Origin: Helicobacter suis HS1 | Lineage (GTDB): Bacteria; Campylobacterota; Campylobacteria; Campylobacterales; Helicobacteraceae | DNA length: 64,000 nt | Assembly (NCBI RefSeq): GCF_026000295.1 | Contig: NZ_AP026769.1 | Coordinates: 1,054,001 to 1,118,000, forward strand | Direction: 5' to 3' | In this document: piece after piece, positions 29,840 to 40,473 of the stretch | Layout of the letters: every line of letters starts with the position of its first letter | Position numbering within the stretch: the first letter of the stretch is position 1 | Made by a program: the position numbers and the translations under genes | The notes under the pieces: model-generated | Told to the model about the DNA's origin: nothing | Database searches by the model: none | Seen by the model: the letters and a program-made list of their open reading frames with translations, nothing else

Positions 29840-32035
29840 GTGGCTAGCAATAAGCAAAAGAGCATTCTTAAAAGAACCTTTCCCTTCTTAAGACAACTCA
29901 CCCAGTCTAAAGATTTAACGGTTGTGGCTTTTGTGATTGCTATTTTAGGCATCATCATCGTGCCCCTGCCCCCTTTTTTACTTGATTTTTTACTCACCAT
30001 TTCTATTGCCCTCTCTGTGCTTATTATCCTAATTGGGCTTTATATCACCAAACCTACCGATTTTAGTGCCTTCCCTACTTTGCTTTTAATTGTAACTTTG
30101 TATCGCCTTGCTCTTAATGTCGCCACCACGCGCATGATTTTAACGCAAGGGTATAAAGGCCCTAGTGCGGTGAGTGATATTATTAGCGCCTTTGGGGAAT
30201 TTACTGTCAGCGGGAATTATGTCATTGGCACGATTATTTTTAGTATTTTGGTGCTAGTTAATCTTTTAGTTGTTACCAACGGCTCAACCCGTGTTACAGA
30301 GGTACGCGCCCGTTTTGCACTAGATGCCATGCCGGGTAAACAAATGGCCATTGATGCGGATTTAAACTCCGGGTTAATTGATAGCGAAGAGGCAAAAAGA
30401 AGGCGCGCAAGCTTAACACAAGAGGCAGATTTTTACGGCGCAATGGATGGAGCTAGCAAATTTGTTAAAGGCGATGCGATTGCCTCCATTATCATCACGC
30501 TGATTAATATCATCGGGGGTTTTTTAGTGGGGGTGTTTCAAAGAGATATGAGTGTGAGTTTTAGCGCCTCTACTTTTACAATTTTAACGATTGGCGATGG
30601 GCTAGTAGGACAGATTCCAGCCCTCATTATTGCCACCGCAACCGGTATTGTCGCCACGCGTACCACCCAGCATGAAGAAGAAAATTTTGCCAGTAAGCTT
30701 ATCACCCAGTTAACCGATAAAAGCAAGACTCTAGTGATCGTGGGTTGCGTGCTTTTGCTTTTTGCTAGTATCCCCGGATTGCCTACTTTTTCTATGGCCT
30801 TTGTGGGGAGCTTGTTTTTATTTATTGCATGGCTGATCTCAAGGGAGGGTAAAGACAATCTTTTTACTAAGTTTGAAAGGTGGCTTGGTAAAAAAACAGG
30901 GATAGATTTAATGCCAAAAGAATCCACCCCCCTTGATCAAGCCCCCAGCCGCACCCAAAAGAGTGCAGAAGAGATTAAAAAAGAAGAAGAGCAGGCCATT
31001 AATGAGGTACTTAAAATTGAATTTTTAGAGCTTGCGCTAGGTTATCAGCTTATTTCTTTAGCCGATGTCAAGCAGGGCGGGGATTTACTTGAGCGCATTA
31101 GAGGTATTAGAAAGAAAATTGCAAGCGATTATGGCTTTTTAATGCCTCAGATTCGTATCCGTGATAATTTACAACTCCCCCCTACTCACTATGAGATCAA
31201 ACTTAAAGGAATCACAATCGGAGATGGGAGCGTGATGCCCGATCGTTTCCTAGCGATGAATACAGGTTTTGCGGGTAAGCAAATAGAGGGCATTGCTACT
31301 AAAGAGCCGGCCTTTGGAATGGATGCGCTTTGGATTGAGCCAAAAGATAAAGAGGAGGCGATCATTCAGGGTTATACCATTATCGATCCTTCTACCGTAA
31401 TTGCCACACACACTAGCGAACTGGTTAAAAGTTACGCGGAGGAATTCATCACCAAAGATGAGGTTAAATCGCTTTTAGATCGTTTAAGCAATGACTACCC
31501 GGCCATTGTAGAGGAGGCTAAAAAAGTCCCAACAGGGGTAATTCGATCTGTCCTACAAGAACTCTTGCATGAAAAAATCCCGATTAAAGACATGCTCACC
31601 ATTTTAGAAACCATCACCGATATTGCCCCGAGTGTGCAAAATGATATTGGCATTTTAACCGAACAGGTGCGCGCTAGACTTTCACGCGTGATCACTAATA
31701 TTTTTAAATCCGAAGATGGAACGCTTAAACTCCTCACTTTAAGTACAGCTACCGAACAATTTTTACTCAATAAACTCAAAGATCAACCCTCCGGGAAATT
31801 TTTGCTTTTAAACGCAACAGAGATGCAGCAATTAATAGAAAATGTCTCAGCAGAATCGATGAAAATTTTACAACGCGGGATTGCCCCAGTTATTTTAATT
31901 GTTGATCCAGAGTTGCGCCGTCCGCTCTCAACTAAAATGGAACAATTTAAAATTGATATTGTGGTGCTTAGCCACGCGGAATTAGACACCAACGCTAAGT
32001 ATGAGGTATTGGGTACAATTAACATCAACTTTTAA
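29840..32035 (+). CDS. flhA: Flagellar export gate protein FlhA
   Basis: A 731-residue membrane protein of the FHIPEP family: eight N-terminal helices (about residues 25-330), the signature block [17 protein letters not shown], then a large cytoplasmic domain ([14 protein letters not shown]-like start, [28 protein letters not shown]). FlhA forms the nonameric ring of the flagellar type III secretion gate and in H. pylori also feeds into RpoN-dependent gene control. The start is GTG at 29840; no better ATG is near. The end at 31941-32006 is the source of the copied block before the gene. Confidence 0.96.
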   Translation: MASNKQKSILKRTFPFLRQLTQSKDLTVVAFVIAILGIIIVPLPPFLLDFLLTISIALSVLIILIGLYITKPTDFSAFPTLLLIVTLYRLALNVATTRMILTQGYKGPSAVSDIISAFGEFTVSGNYVIGTIIFSILVLVNLLVVTNGSTRVTEVRARFALDAMPGKQMAIDADLNSGLIDSEEAKRRRASLTQEADFYGAMDGASKFVKGDAIASIIITLINIIGGFLVGVFQRDMSVSFSASTFTILTIGDGLVGQIPALIIATATGIVATRTTQHEEENFASKLITQLTDKSKTLVIVGCVLLLFASIPGLPTFSMAFVGSLFLFIAWLISREGKDNLFTKFERWLGKKTGIDLMPKESTPLDQAPSRTQKSAEEIKKEEEQAINEVLKIEFLELALGYQLISLADVKQGGDLLERIRGIRKKIASDYGFLMPQIRIRDNLQLPPTHYEIKLKGITIGDGSVMPDRFLAMNTGFAGKQIEGIATKEPAFGMDALWIEPKDKEEAIIQGYTIIDPSTVIATHTSELVKSYAEEFITKDEVKSLLDRLSNDYPAIVEEAKKVPTGVIRSVLQELLHEKIPIKDMLTILETITDIAPSVQNDIGILTEQVRARLSRVITNIFKSEDGTLKLLTLSTATEQFLLNKLKDQPSGKFLLLNATEMQQLIENVSAESMKILQRGIAPVILIVDPELRRPLSTKMEQFKIDIVVLSHAELDTNAKYEVLGTININF

Positions 32036-32202
32036 GGAATGGCATGCAGGTTTTTCATTTATCCCACATTGATTTAGATGGTTATGGTTGCCAGTTTGTT
32101 AGCCGTTGTTTTTTCAGTGAAATCAAGTTTTATAATGCTAATTATGGGCGCGAGGTAGGGGCTAGATTGCATGAGATCATCACCGATACTAAAAAGGCTA
32201 TC

Positions 32203-32346
32203 AAAATGATTGCCATTGGGCATACTTTCAGGCGCGATCACGACACCACCCACACGCCTATGTTTTCTCAAGTAGAGGGGCTAGTGGTGGATAAAGGGGT
32301 GCATTTTGGGCATCTTAAGCATATTTTAGAGGAGTTTTTACAGGCC
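32203..32346. repeat. 144-bp exact copy of pheS segment 34398-34541
   Basis: Identical to 34398-34541 (offset +2195, direct). The source encodes [18 protein letters not shown], motif 2 of PheS. Within the DHH gene it is read in the same phase but encodes foreign residues. Confidence 0.97.
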
Positions 32347-32576
32347 GGTTTAGAAGCTTCTAAGGTTTATACATGGTCCTTTTTACTCACGGAGCGCAGC
32401 GCTTCTAAGATCACTTGGGAAACTCTAAAGGCGCAATATCCACTCAAAGAGGGGAGCAATAAAGAAAAATTAGAGCTATTAGTGGCGATGATTAATTCTA
32501 TTGATATTTGGAAAGAAGGAGAATTTGGCTTTGATTTGGGTAAGGTGTGCATGCGCATGATTGCTAGCACCCATGA

Positions 32577-32747
32577 TTGCTATGCTCTCCTGTGGAATTA
32601 ATGATTTGCGTAGTTTCTTTGAAACGGATTTGCGCTTTTTAAAGGCTTTTTGATGTTACTACACACCGCCCACCTAGATTATTTTTTAGATACAAAGACG
32701 CTAGATATTTTACAGCTTAGTGAGGATTTAGCCCGTGTGGGGCTAGA
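32577..32747. repeat. 171-bp exact copy of pheS/pheT junction 34771-34941
   Basis: Identical to 34771-34941 (offset +2194, direct). It contains the last pheS codons, the pheS stop, the pheT start and the first pheT codons. It breaks the DHH gene. Confidence 0.97.
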
Positions 32748-33160
32748 TATTGCCTCTAATGCGCAGGTGGCTTTACTTTCGCGTAAAAAAGAGGAGTGTA
32801 AGGTCTCTTGTGGGGATAAAGTAGGGTTTATGAGTTATGCAATGGGGGGCATTAGCGTGCTAGCCAATCTCTTTTTAACCCAAAATCCTGAGTTTGATTT
32901 TTATATTGATGTTGGGTTTAAGGGTTCGGTGAGTTTGCGCTCCAATGGAAAATGCGATGTGAGTCAGTTAAGGCAGCATTCGCGGGGTGGCGGGGGGCAT
33001 AAAAACGCCAGCGGAGGAAAAATTGAGGATTTTAAAGAGAGTTTTAGTTACTATGATATTAAAGAGCAACTGGAGAGGGCTTTTAGCAAAGAAAAGGAGA
33101 GCAAGGGGTTTTTTACCAACCGCTTTAACTTTTGAGCTTTTTAAACTTTAGGAAGGGGAG

Positions 33161-33844
33161 ATGGTGCGTTTATCTGTTTTTTTGTCTTTTTTGCTAGGAG
33201 CTTTTTTTCTAACCGGGTGTGCGAGTTATCAAATCAGGCCAGAGAATATTACCAGTTATAACAATGGAATTAAAGTTCTCACATCAGGCAAGGCCAAATC
33301 TAAGGTACAAATTGAAGTCGCACAAAAGAAACTTAAGGGGCTAGATAACCCGCCTTTAGTTTTATATGTGGGAGCACAACTTATAGGGGGTAGCCCGGTG
33401 GATTTTGACACTTCTAATATTTCTGCGAGCGAAAATGGGGTAGAGTTGCCGGTATTGACTTTCCAACAAATGTTTAAATCCAGTTATGATTTTGAACCCA
33501 TTTTACAAAGTTATAATATCGCCACCCCGGATAGCAATATCGCAACAAGTGGCATAGGTCCTTCTATGTTTTACTATGGACAAGGGGGTTTTTTAGCCTA
33601 TGACATGATGTTTGGCCCCTTTATGATGATGGATGATGTACAAACCCAAGAGATTATGCAAGAGGAAAGACAGGCCTTTAAAATCATGGCAATTAACTAC
33701 CTTAAACGCTCTACTCTAAGAGTAAATGGGAAGGCAAAGGGTGGCTTTGTGGTGATTAACTCTAGGGGGATTACACCCGGAGTTGTCATGATCAAAGTGT
33801 CTTTAGAGGGGGAAACACACACCTTTAAACTAGATGTACGCTAA
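33161..33844 (+). CDS. Lipoprotein of unknown function
   Basis: A 227-residue lipoprotein precursor with the lipobox FLTGC near residue 20. The mature part has an [13 protein letters not shown] strand, an unusual Gly/Met-rich central stretch ([22 protein letters not shown]) that looks disordered or membrane-active, and a C-terminal beta domain ending [15 protein letters not shown]. Similar hypothetical lipoproteins occur in other Helicobacter. No function can be given. Ribosome site AAGGGGAG precedes the start; the end overlaps the longest possible pheS reading by 11 bp. Confidence 0.7.
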   Translation: MVRLSVFLSFLLGAFFLTGCASYQIRPENITSYNNGIKVLTSGKAKSKVQIEVAQKKLKGLDNPPLVLYVGAQLIGGSPVDFDTSNISASENGVELPVLTFQQMFKSSYDFEPILQSYNIATPDSNIATSGIGPSMFYYGQGGFLAYDMMFGPFMMMDDVQTQEIMQEERQAFKIMAINYLKRSTLRVNGKAKGGFVVINSRGITPGVVMIKVSLEGETHTFKLDVR

Positions 33845-34847
33845 AGGAAAGTCTTTGCAAAATTTAAAAGACCAACTGGAATATCTTAAAAAGGTTGATT
33901 CTCTTAAAGACCTTGAGGATTTGCGCCTAAAGATTTTAGGCAAAAAGGGTATCTTGGCTCAAGCCTTTAGTGATTTAAAAAGCCTTGATCCTGAGGCAAA
34001 AGGTAAGCAAGCAGCTAAGCTTAACCAATTTAAAGAAAGCTTTATTACCCTGCATGCTAGAAAAAAGCAAGAGTTACAGGCTTTAGAGTTAGAGGAGAGG
34101 TTATTCTCTGAAAAGCTTGATCCTAGCCTAGCTCATACCCATTTTAGCGCAAGTTTAGGCCATCCGCTTAACTACACTAAAGAGCGCATCATCGCCCACT
34201 TCATTCAGCGGGGCTTTAAACTCCATTTAGGAAAGCTAATAGAAGATGATTTTTATAATTTTAGCGCGCTAAATATCCCCCCACATCACCCCGCCCGCGC
34301 CATGCAAGATACTTTCTATTTTAAAGATGCTAAGCTTTTGCGTACCCATACCTCACCCGCACAAATCCATGCCATGCAAAGTCAAAACCCTCCGCTTAAA
34401 ATGATTGCCATTGGGCATACTTTCAGGCGCGATCACGACACCACCCACACGCCTATGTTTTCTCAAGTAGAGGGGCTAGTGGTGGATAAAGGGGTGCATT
34501 TTGGGCATCTTAAGCATATTTTAGAGGAGTTTTTACAGGCCTTTTTTGGAGAAATTAAGGTGCGTTGGCGCGCAAGCTTCTTTCCCTTTACAGAGCCTAG
34601 CGCAGAGGTAGATATTAGCTGTGTCTTTTGCAAACAAAAGGGGTGTAAGGTGTGCAAACAAAGCGGCTGGCTTGAGGTTTTAGGAGCAGGCTGTGTACAC
34701 CCTGCTGTCTTTAAGAATGTGGGCTTGAAAAATGTTAGCGGGTATGCCTTTGGGCTAGGAATAGAACGGCTTGCTATGCTCTCCTGTGGAATTAATGATT
34801 TGCGTAGTTTCTTTGAAACGGATTTGCGCTTTTTAAAGGCTTTTTGA
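33834..34847 (+). CDS. pheS: Phenylalanyl-tRNA synthetase alpha subunit
   Basis: A 337-residue class II synthetase subunit: an N-terminal coiled coil, motif 1 [14 protein letters not shown], motif 2 [13 protein letters not shown], and [12 protein letters not shown] before motif 3 (GLGIERLAM). A C-rich insert [12 protein letters not shown] resembles a zinc knuckle. The true start may be TTG 33855, which has AAAGGA in front, rather than ATG 33834. The gene overlaps pheT by four bases. Parts of it are the source of both copied blocks in the DHH gene. Confidence 0.96.
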   Translation: MYAKGKSLQNLKDQLEYLKKVDSLKDLEDLRLKILGKKGILAQAFSDLKSLDPEAKGKQAAKLNQFKESFITLHARKKQELQALELEERLFSEKLDPSLAHTHFSASLGHPLNYTKERIIAHFIQRGFKLHLGKLIEDDFYNFSALNIPPHHPARAMQDTFYFKDAKLLRTHTSPAQIHAMQSQNPPLKMIAIGHTFRRDHDTTHTPMFSQVEGLVVDKGVHFGHLKHILEEFLQAFFGEIKVRWRASFFPFTEPSAEVDISCVFCKQKGCKVCKQSGWLEVLGAGCVHPAVFKNVGLKNVSGYAFGLGIERLAMLSCGINDLRSFFETDLRFLKAF

Positions 34848-37132
34848 TGTTACTACACACCGCCCACCTAGATTATTTTTTAGATACAAAGACGCTAGAT
34901 ATTTTACAGCTTAGTGAGGATTTAGCCCGTGTGGGGCTAGAGGTGGAGAGTATTTGCAGGTTTAACTGGCCACAAGTTGTGGTTGCAAAGGTGCTGACAA
35001 AAGAAAAACACCCCAACGCTGAGAAATTAAGCCTTTGTCAGGTTGATAGCGGATCGCAGGTTTTAGAAATTGTGTGCGGGGCGCATAATGTAGAGGCGGG
35101 GCAATTTGTGGCCCTAGCGCTAGAGGGGGCGTATCTGCCAGCTATTAACACACACATTAAACCTAGCATAATTCGCGGGGTAGAGAGTTTTGGCATGATC
35201 TGCTCAGCCAAAGAATTAGGTTTGCCTTCCATTTATGAGGGGATTTTAATCTTAGATGATAGTCTACATAAAAGCCCTCTAATTCCCGGTATAGCTCTTG
35301 ATCAACTTGACTTTTTTCAAGGCGCGCTTTTAGACATTGCCATTACACCTAATCGTGGGGATTGTTTAAGTGTTTTAGGCCTAGCTAAAGAGATCGCAGC
35401 CCTATATTCTTTAAAACTCACCCTGCCTAAAATCCCCCCTTTGCAAAACCCGCTTTCCTTAAACCTTCCACAAGACCTGCCCCTTGTTTTAGGCTATGCC
35501 TCCTTTAAGTTAGAAAAGTCGCACCTGCCCTTAGAAATTTTACTCACTTTAGCCCTGCAAAATAACCTACAAAAAAACCCTCTCTCTAATCTTTTAGAGT
35601 ACACCACCTATTTAAGTGGTGTGATTATGCACGCCTACCCCGCGCATATTTCTTTAAATATCCAAAAAGATTCTTTAGGTTTTGTACGGGTTTTTGACGC
35701 TTATAAAGAGCTCTCTAACATCGCTATTTCCTCCCCTCAAACACAAGATTTAGATTGTTTATTAGAGGCTAGTTTTTTAGACCCTAACTACATAGCCACT
35801 AGATTACACGCGCACAATCTAAAACACAACGCCCTAACCCAGCGCACCACACGCGGGAGCAATCCTGATGTGGGTTTAGCTTTTGGGATTTTACAGACTC
35901 TTTTAAAGCGCTTTAATATTCCCTTTTCTTTACATTTGCGCTTTTTAAGCCCTCCACTAAATCCTAAAACTCTAGAGATAAGCGCTGTAAAAATTGCCAA
36001 GATTTTAGGCCTAAGGCTTTCTAGTAAGAAAATCCAAAATGTCTTAGAAGCTTTGGGTTTTAAGGTGCAATCTCAAAATTCTAGTTTAATTGTACAAATC
36101 CCACTAGATCGCCATGACATCACGCTTGAGGAGGATATTGCAGAGGAAGTACTGCGCTTTATAGGCCTAGATAAAATCCCCTCTACCCCCCTGCTTCTTT
36201 TTGAAAAAGAAATTAACAACCCCCACTACACCCGTTTTCTCTTTGAGCGCCAGCTAGCCTATAAAGCCCTAGCCTTACAATTTAATGAGGTGGTGCACTA
36301 TCTTTTTACCAAAAAAGAAAATTTAGAAAAGCTAGGTTATCCAACTTTGCAAGAACATTTAGACTTGCTTAATCCTATCAGTAGCGATCTTAACACCCTG
36401 CGCACCTCTTTAATCCCCGGGCTTTTAGAAGCCAGCAAACGCAATAAAAACTTGGGCTTTAAAAGTATCGCTCTTTTTGAGTTAGGCAGTGTCTACAATG
36501 CACAAAGAGAGGAGGGGCAAAGTTTGGCTTTTCTAGCATGTGGATTACAAATTACCCCCCACTACCCAAACCCTAAAGGAACACCTTGGGATTTTTATAG
36601 CTTTGCGCGTACACTCTCCCAAATCATAGGCCCTTTTGATCTCAAACCCCTTAGTACAAAAGAGTATCAAGACCACCCCTTTTTAAACACCACCTACCAC
36701 CCCCACCAAAGCGCGCGTATCTTTAAAGATGGGTGCTCTTTAGGCTTTTTAGGTGCGATTCACCCAGCAATTATCCAACAAGAAGATCTGTTAGAGGGCT
36801 TTATTGCTGAGATTAATAGCGCTTTACTCGTTGCTAAAGCCTATCAAGCTGAGGCGTTTTCTAAATTGCCCACTAGTTTACGGGATTTAACAGTGATAGT
36901 GGCTAAAGATTGTATCTTTGCAGAGATTAAAGATAAACTTTTAAAAGCAAATATTGCTCACTTACAAGAAGTCTTTCCTTTAGATATTTACCCAGAAAAT
37001 GCCCACGAAATAGCTCTGAGTTTGCGCCTAAAAATCCAATCTCAAGAGGCTTTAAACGATGTTGCCATAGAAGAAGTAGTTAGGCATACCCTACGCGTAC
37101 TTGAACAACACTTTCAGGCCAAACTCAAATGA
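34844..37132 (+). CDS. pheT: Phenylalanyl-tRNA synthetase beta subunit
   Basis: A 762-residue subunit in the usual domain order: tRNA-binding OB fold ([23 protein letters not shown]), the [17 protein letters not shown] block, B3/B4 editing region, B5 ([18 protein letters not shown]), class II-like core, and a C-terminal anticodon-binding FDX domain ([12 protein letters not shown]). With PheS it charges tRNA-Phe. It overlaps pheS and aroA by four bases each. Confidence 0.96.
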   Translation: MMLLHTAHLDYFLDTKTLDILQLSEDLARVGLEVESICRFNWPQVVVAKVLTKEKHPNAEKLSLCQVDSGSQVLEIVCGAHNVEAGQFVALALEGAYLPAINTHIKPSIIRGVESFGMICSAKELGLPSIYEGILILDDSLHKSPLIPGIALDQLDFFQGALLDIAITPNRGDCLSVLGLAKEIAALYSLKLTLPKIPPLQNPLSLNLPQDLPLVLGYASFKLEKSHLPLEILLTLALQNNLQKNPLSNLLEYTTYLSGVIMHAYPAHISLNIQKDSLGFVRVFDAYKELSNIAISSPQTQDLDCLLEASFLDPNYIATRLHAHNLKHNALTQRTTRGSNPDVGLAFGILQTLLKRFNIPFSLHLRFLSPPLNPKTLEISAVKIAKILGLRLSSKKIQNVLEALGFKVQSQNSSLIVQIPLDRHDITLEEDIAEEVLRFIGLDKIPSTPLLLFEKEINNPHYTRFLFERQLAYKALALQFNEVVHYLFTKKENLEKLGYPTLQEHLDLLNPISSDLNTLRTSLIPGLLEASKRNKNLGFKSIALFELGSVYNAQREEGQSLAFLACGLQITPHYPNPKGTPWDFYSFARTLSQIIGPFDLKPLSTKEYQDHPFLNTTYHPHQSARIFKDGCSLGFLGAIHPAIIQQEDLLEGFIAEINSALLVAKAYQAEAFSKLPTSLRDLTVIVAKDCIFAEIKDKLLKANIAHLQEVFPLDIYPENAHEIALSLRLKIQSQEALNDVAIEEVVRHTLRVLEQHFQAKLK

Positions 37133-38448
37133 TCTTGCATATTAGCCCGGCTAAAAGTTTTGATCTAGAGTTAAAAGAGCTAAGCACGGATAAATCTTTG
37201 AGTCATCGCGTACTTTTATGCGCCCTTTTTACTAATAAACCCTGTTTTGTACAGGACCTACTCATGGGGCAGGATTGTTTGAGTACATTAAGCATTGTGA
37301 GGGCCTTAGGGCTTAGAGTGCAAAAAGAAGCGCCTAATATACTTAAACTCACTCCCCCTAAACAATTCTTGCGCTTTAACGAGCCTAAAAAGGTGCTTCA
37401 TTGCCATAATTCGGGTACAACTATGCGCCTTTTAAGCGGTCTATTAAGTAGCAGTACAACCCAGCAAAACCACTATATTTTAATAGGCGATGTTTCTTTG
37501 AGTGAGCGGCCTATGGGGCGTGTGGTTGTGCCTTTAAAACAAATGGGCGCACAGATAAGAGGTAGGGCACATAATACCTTAGCCCCTCTAAGCATTGTAA
37601 GTACACCTCTACAAGGGATTAACTATGTCAGCCCGCTTGCTTCTGCCCAGCTTAAAAGCGCTCTTTTGTTGGCCACTTTACAGGCTAAAAGTGCTAGCAC
37701 CTTAAGCGAGCCATCTTTGAGCCGCAACCACACCGAATTAATGCTACAAACTTTAGGGGCTAATCTTAAAATGAATAAACAGACAATCTTTTTAGAGCCC
37801 TTAGATAAACCCTTAGAATCTTTTTCTTGGCACATTCCAAACGATCCTTCTAGTGCCTTTTATTTTGCCCTAGCGGTGATGCTTGTGCCTCAAAGTGCAG
37901 TGCTTTTAAAACGGGTACTTTTAAACCCCACGCGTATAGAGGCCTTCAAGGTCTTAGAAAAAATGGGCGCACAGATAAGCTACACCCCCACAGAATACAT
38001 GGGCGCAGAAGAAGTAGGAGATATTTATGTTAAACATGCCAGCCTTAAAGCTATTAACTTAGAGAGTAATATTGCCTTTTTAATTGATGAATTGCCCGCT
38101 TTGGCGGTGGCCATGGCGGTGGCTAAGGGGGTGAGTGTGGTTAAGAATGCGCAGGAGCTACGCGTTAAAGAGAGCGATCGCATCACAACTATCCTAGCCA
38201 ATCTAAAAAAAATGGGAATAGAATGCCAAGCTTTTAAAGATGGCTTTAGTATTCAAGGGGGGACTTTAAAAAGCCCTCAAGAACCCCTAGAGAGTTTTAA
38301 CGATCATCGAATCGCTTTGAGTTTTGCAATAGCGCTTTTAGCCTGTGGAGGAGAGATTAAAAATACAGAGTGCATGGCTATTTCTTTCCCTAAGTTTGAA
38401 GAGATTTTAAACCAAATCACTCCCATTAAGGCAGTACATGCAAGTTAA
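37129..38448 (+). CDS. aroA: 3-phosphoshikimate 1-carboxyvinyltransferase (EPSP synthase)
   Basis: A 439-residue two-domain EPSP synthase. KSLSHRVLLCALF contains the first substrate-binding Lys-Ser, NSGTTMRLLSGLL the PEP site, LSERPMGRVVVPL and KESDRI the remaining active-site residues, DHRIALSFAIA the C-terminal motif. It makes EPSP in the shikimate pathway. Operon order pheS-pheT-aroA-ispH matches H. pylori HP0403-HP0400. Confidence 0.96.
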   Translation: MILHISPAKSFDLELKELSTDKSLSHRVLLCALFTNKPCFVQDLLMGQDCLSTLSIVRALGLRVQKEAPNILKLTPPKQFLRFNEPKKVLHCHNSGTTMRLLSGLLSSSTTQQNHYILIGDVSLSERPMGRVVVPLKQMGAQIRGRAHNTLAPLSIVSTPLQGINYVSPLASAQLKSALLLATLQAKSASTLSEPSLSRNHTELMLQTLGANLKMNKQTIFLEPLDKPLESFSWHIPNDPSSAFYFALAVMLVPQSAVLLKRVLLNPTRIEAFKVLEKMGAQISYTPTEYMGAEEVGDIYVKHASLKAINLESNIAFLIDELPALAVAMAVAKGVSVVKNAQELRVKESDRITTILANLKKMGIECQAFKDGFSIQGGTLKSPQEPLESFNDHRIALSFAIALLACGGEIKNTECMAISFPKFEEILNQITPIKAVHAS

Positions 38449-39262
38449 AATGGCTAAAAATTATGGTTTTTGTTTTGGAGTTAAGCGGGCTATTGAGATT
38501 GCCCAAAAGAATAAAAATAGTGTAACTCTAGGGTCTTTGATTCATAATCCTAAAGAAATTAAGAGGCTTGAGCAAAATTTTAATGTCAAGGTACAAGAAA
38601 ATGTGAGCGCCATTGAATCTAATAGCCATGTGATTATCCGCACCCATGGCATTCCTAAAAACGATTTGACTTTGCTTAAAGAAAAGGGCGCGCATATTAT
38701 TGATGCCACATGCCCTTATGTGATCAAACCCCAGCAAATTGTAGAAAAAATGAGTGCTAAAGGCTATCAGATTGTAATCTTTGGCGATGCTAACCACCCT
38801 GAGGTTAAGGGGGTGATTAGTTATGCACACACCCCGCCCTTAGTGATCAATTCTTTAGAGCAACTTTACACCCAAAAACTTTCTAAAAGAGTAGCGCTTG
38901 TTTCTCAAACCACCAAACAGACCCCCCAACTCTTAGAAATTGCCTCTTTTTTAATTGTCCGTTGTGCTGAAGTGCGCATTTTTAACACGATCTGTAATGC
39001 CACCTTTGAAAACCAAGAAGCCGTAAGAGAGTTAAGTCAGGAGGTAGATATTATGGTCGTAGTAGGGGGTAAGACCTCTTCAAACACCAAACAGCTCTTT
39101 AACATCGCTAAAGAATTTTGTACAGATAGCTACTTAGTAGAGGACTTTAAAGATTTAGATCCCACTTGGTTTATGGGCAAAAAGCTCTGTGGCATTAGTG
39201 CAGGGGCTTCTACTCCTGATTGGATCATTGAGGGGGTAAGAGAAAAGATTTTGGGGTTTTAG
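38438..39262 (+). CDS. ispH: 4-hydroxy-3-methylbut-2-enyl diphosphate reductase IspH
   Basis: A 274-residue [4Fe-4S] enzyme with its three cluster cysteines in YGFCFGVKRA, DATCPYV and NTICNAT, plus the catalytic glutamate region IFNTICNATFENQEA and GKTSSNTKQL. It performs the last step of the MEP isoprenoid pathway, making IPP and DMAPP. It overlaps aroA by 11 bp. In H. pylori rpsA follows; here the accessory island begins instead, so a rearrangement break lies just downstream. Confidence 0.96.
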   Translation: MQVKMAKNYGFCFGVKRAIEIAQKNKNSVTLGSLIHNPKEIKRLEQNFNVKVQENVSAIESNSHVIIRTHGIPKNDLTLLKEKGAHIIDATCPYVIKPQQIVEKMSAKGYQIVIFGDANHPEVKGVISYAHTPPLVINSLEQLYTQKLSKRVALVSQTTKQTPQLLEIASFLIVRCAEVRIFNTICNATFENQEAVRELSQEVDIMVVVGGKTSSNTKQLFNIAKEFCTDSYLVEDFKDLDPTWFMGKKLCGISAGASTPDWIIEGVREKILGF

Positions 39263-39799
39263 GACTATTTGTGTTTTTTAAGAATTTGGAGGTCTTTTTT
39301 ACAAGCTAAATATATTTAGATCAAAAGCAGGCTTGGTGGTCAAAAGGCTTGTTGCACAGTTCAAAGGCTAGGCCACTAAGAAAGCCAACGAACCCTAACG
39401 AACTAATTTTTAAAAGCGATGATTTTAAAATAGACGGCGCATAGCCATCATTTTAAGTAGGGTACTTATCCTGTGATCATGCAACTTAATATAAACTTAG
39501 AACGGCTTAGCTAGTTTGTTGCATAGTTCAAAGGGTCAAAAAATCCGCCAAAAACTTAGCAAAAAACGCTTATTGTATAAAAGTCCCCAGTTTGATTGGT
39601 GAAGCGTCCGGGCTGCAGCACCAGAATTACTAACCCATGTTAGACGGATAGGGCTCCGCTATTCTATCTGGTTACCTATGCTTAAAGCTTGTTTAACTAA
39701 AAAAGGGTAGCTTACAACGGCTTTAGTAAGCACGCTCTCCCTAGCGCGACTCTGGCAAATCTACTTTTTTAGTAAATACACGCTATGCTAAGAGTATTT

Positions 39800-39823
39800 C
39801 AATGCTAGTTTGAATCTAGTTAA
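39800..39823. repeat. 24-bp exact copy of tnpB segment 41980-42003
   Basis: Identical to 41980-42003 (offset +2180, direct). It is short but has the same offset as the long block at 40145-40473, which makes a chance match unlikely. Confidence 0.75.
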
Positions 39824-40070
39824 TTGAAGTTTGGGCGGTGATATAAAATTGCCATTAAGATACTAGAAGGCGCCAACTGGTTAAGTTCGTTGATGTGGAG
39901 TGATGATGTGGCTAAAATCAAAAGCAACATGGATAACAAGAAACTTATTTATCAAGATAGTAGGTTTAAGTGGTGATGTACTACCCCAAGAGATTACTAA
40001 CGCATGTTAGACGAGCAGGGTCTCGCGCTTTTTAAGCTACTCTTGTGAGTATCTAGCAACCAGTGAAGGC

Positions 40071-40140
40071 GCGTTTTCTAAAGGCATTTAAGAGGGAGGT
40101 AGCCCCCACCAGCTTAGGGGGCACGAGTCTTAACCCTGTC
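40071..40140 (+). ncRNA. Candidate omega/reRNA scaffold end of a vanished TnpB element
   Basis: GGTAGCCCCC and GGGGGCACGAGTC form a GC-rich hairpin followed by TCTTAACCC, the arrangement seen at the 3' end of TnpB guide RNAs, where the guide would begin just beyond the transposon end. The coding part is absent and the following DNA is the copied block from 42325, so any guide is unreadable. The assignment is by resemblance only. Confidence 0.35.
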
Positions 40141-40144
40141 GCAA

Positions 40145-40473
40145 CACATGGTAGATACTATCGCACACCTTTATACCCGGTCTCTCTGTGCTGTAATTCT
40201 ATAGTGGGTTTAATCCCTCTTGATTCTAAGCTATCTACTAGCTTGACTAACTCTGTATCTAACTGGGTTTTGTCTTTACTAATAATGGCCGCTCTTAGAT
40301 AATCCCCTGTGGCACTTATATCCTCCTGCTTGCGCGCAATTTTACTTTCAATGCTAGATTCACTCTTAAGAATTTGGCCTAACTCTAAGGAATTATTAGC
40401 ACTCTTAAGATTTTCTAAAAACTCTTTAAACTCCCCCTCTTGAGCTTTAGCGGTGTTGTAAAGTTCTGTGGCT
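40145..40473. repeat. 329-bp exact copy of prophage-gene segment 42325-42653
   Basis: Identical to 42325-42653 (offset +2180, direct), the largest copied block in the window. It takes the place where the start and catalytic serine region of the IS607-type recombinase should be. Confidence 0.97.

Larger units (their letters stand above)
32044..33135 (+). pseudogene. DHH-family phosphoesterase, interrupted by two copies of pheS/pheT DNA
   Basis: Three real parts stay in one frame over 364 codons: an N-terminal DHH domain start ([17 protein letters not shown]), a middle part ([20 protein letters not shown]), and a DHHA1 end (GGGGHKNASGG). Between them, 32203-32346 and 32577-32747 are exact copies of pheS and pheS/pheT sequence; the second carries the pheS stop (32599-32601), so the gene cannot be read through. 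The lengths 144 and 171 bp are multiples of three and the parts keep phase. H. pylori HP1042, of the same family, also follows flhA (HP1041). Such enzymes are NrnA/pAp-phosphatase-like; the exact substrate is unknown. Confidence 0.85.
39263..40144. other. Non-coding accessory stretch with structured repeats and an omega-RNA-like end
   Basis: No convincing gene. Two imperfect 20-bp direct repeats (TTGTTGCAYAGTTCAAAGG) lie at 39347-39367 and 39514-39534. Two related structured blocks start near 39630 and 39992, each with the hairpin CTAAC-NCAT-GTTAG followed by ACG and a GC-rich hairpin. At about 40071-40140, AAGAGGGAGGTAGCCCCC...GGGGGCACGAGTCTTAACCC resembles the 3' scaffold (omega/reRNA) and right end of a TnpB transposon, but no TnpB gene lies upstream. 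A 24-bp copied block sits at 39800-39823. This reads as layered mobile-element debris. Confidence 0.45.

Noticed and set aside
39263-40144. tmRNA, retron RNA or group II intron in the structured stretch
   Set aside because: No tmRNA ends or tag, no reverse transcriptase nearby, and no domain V motif were seen.
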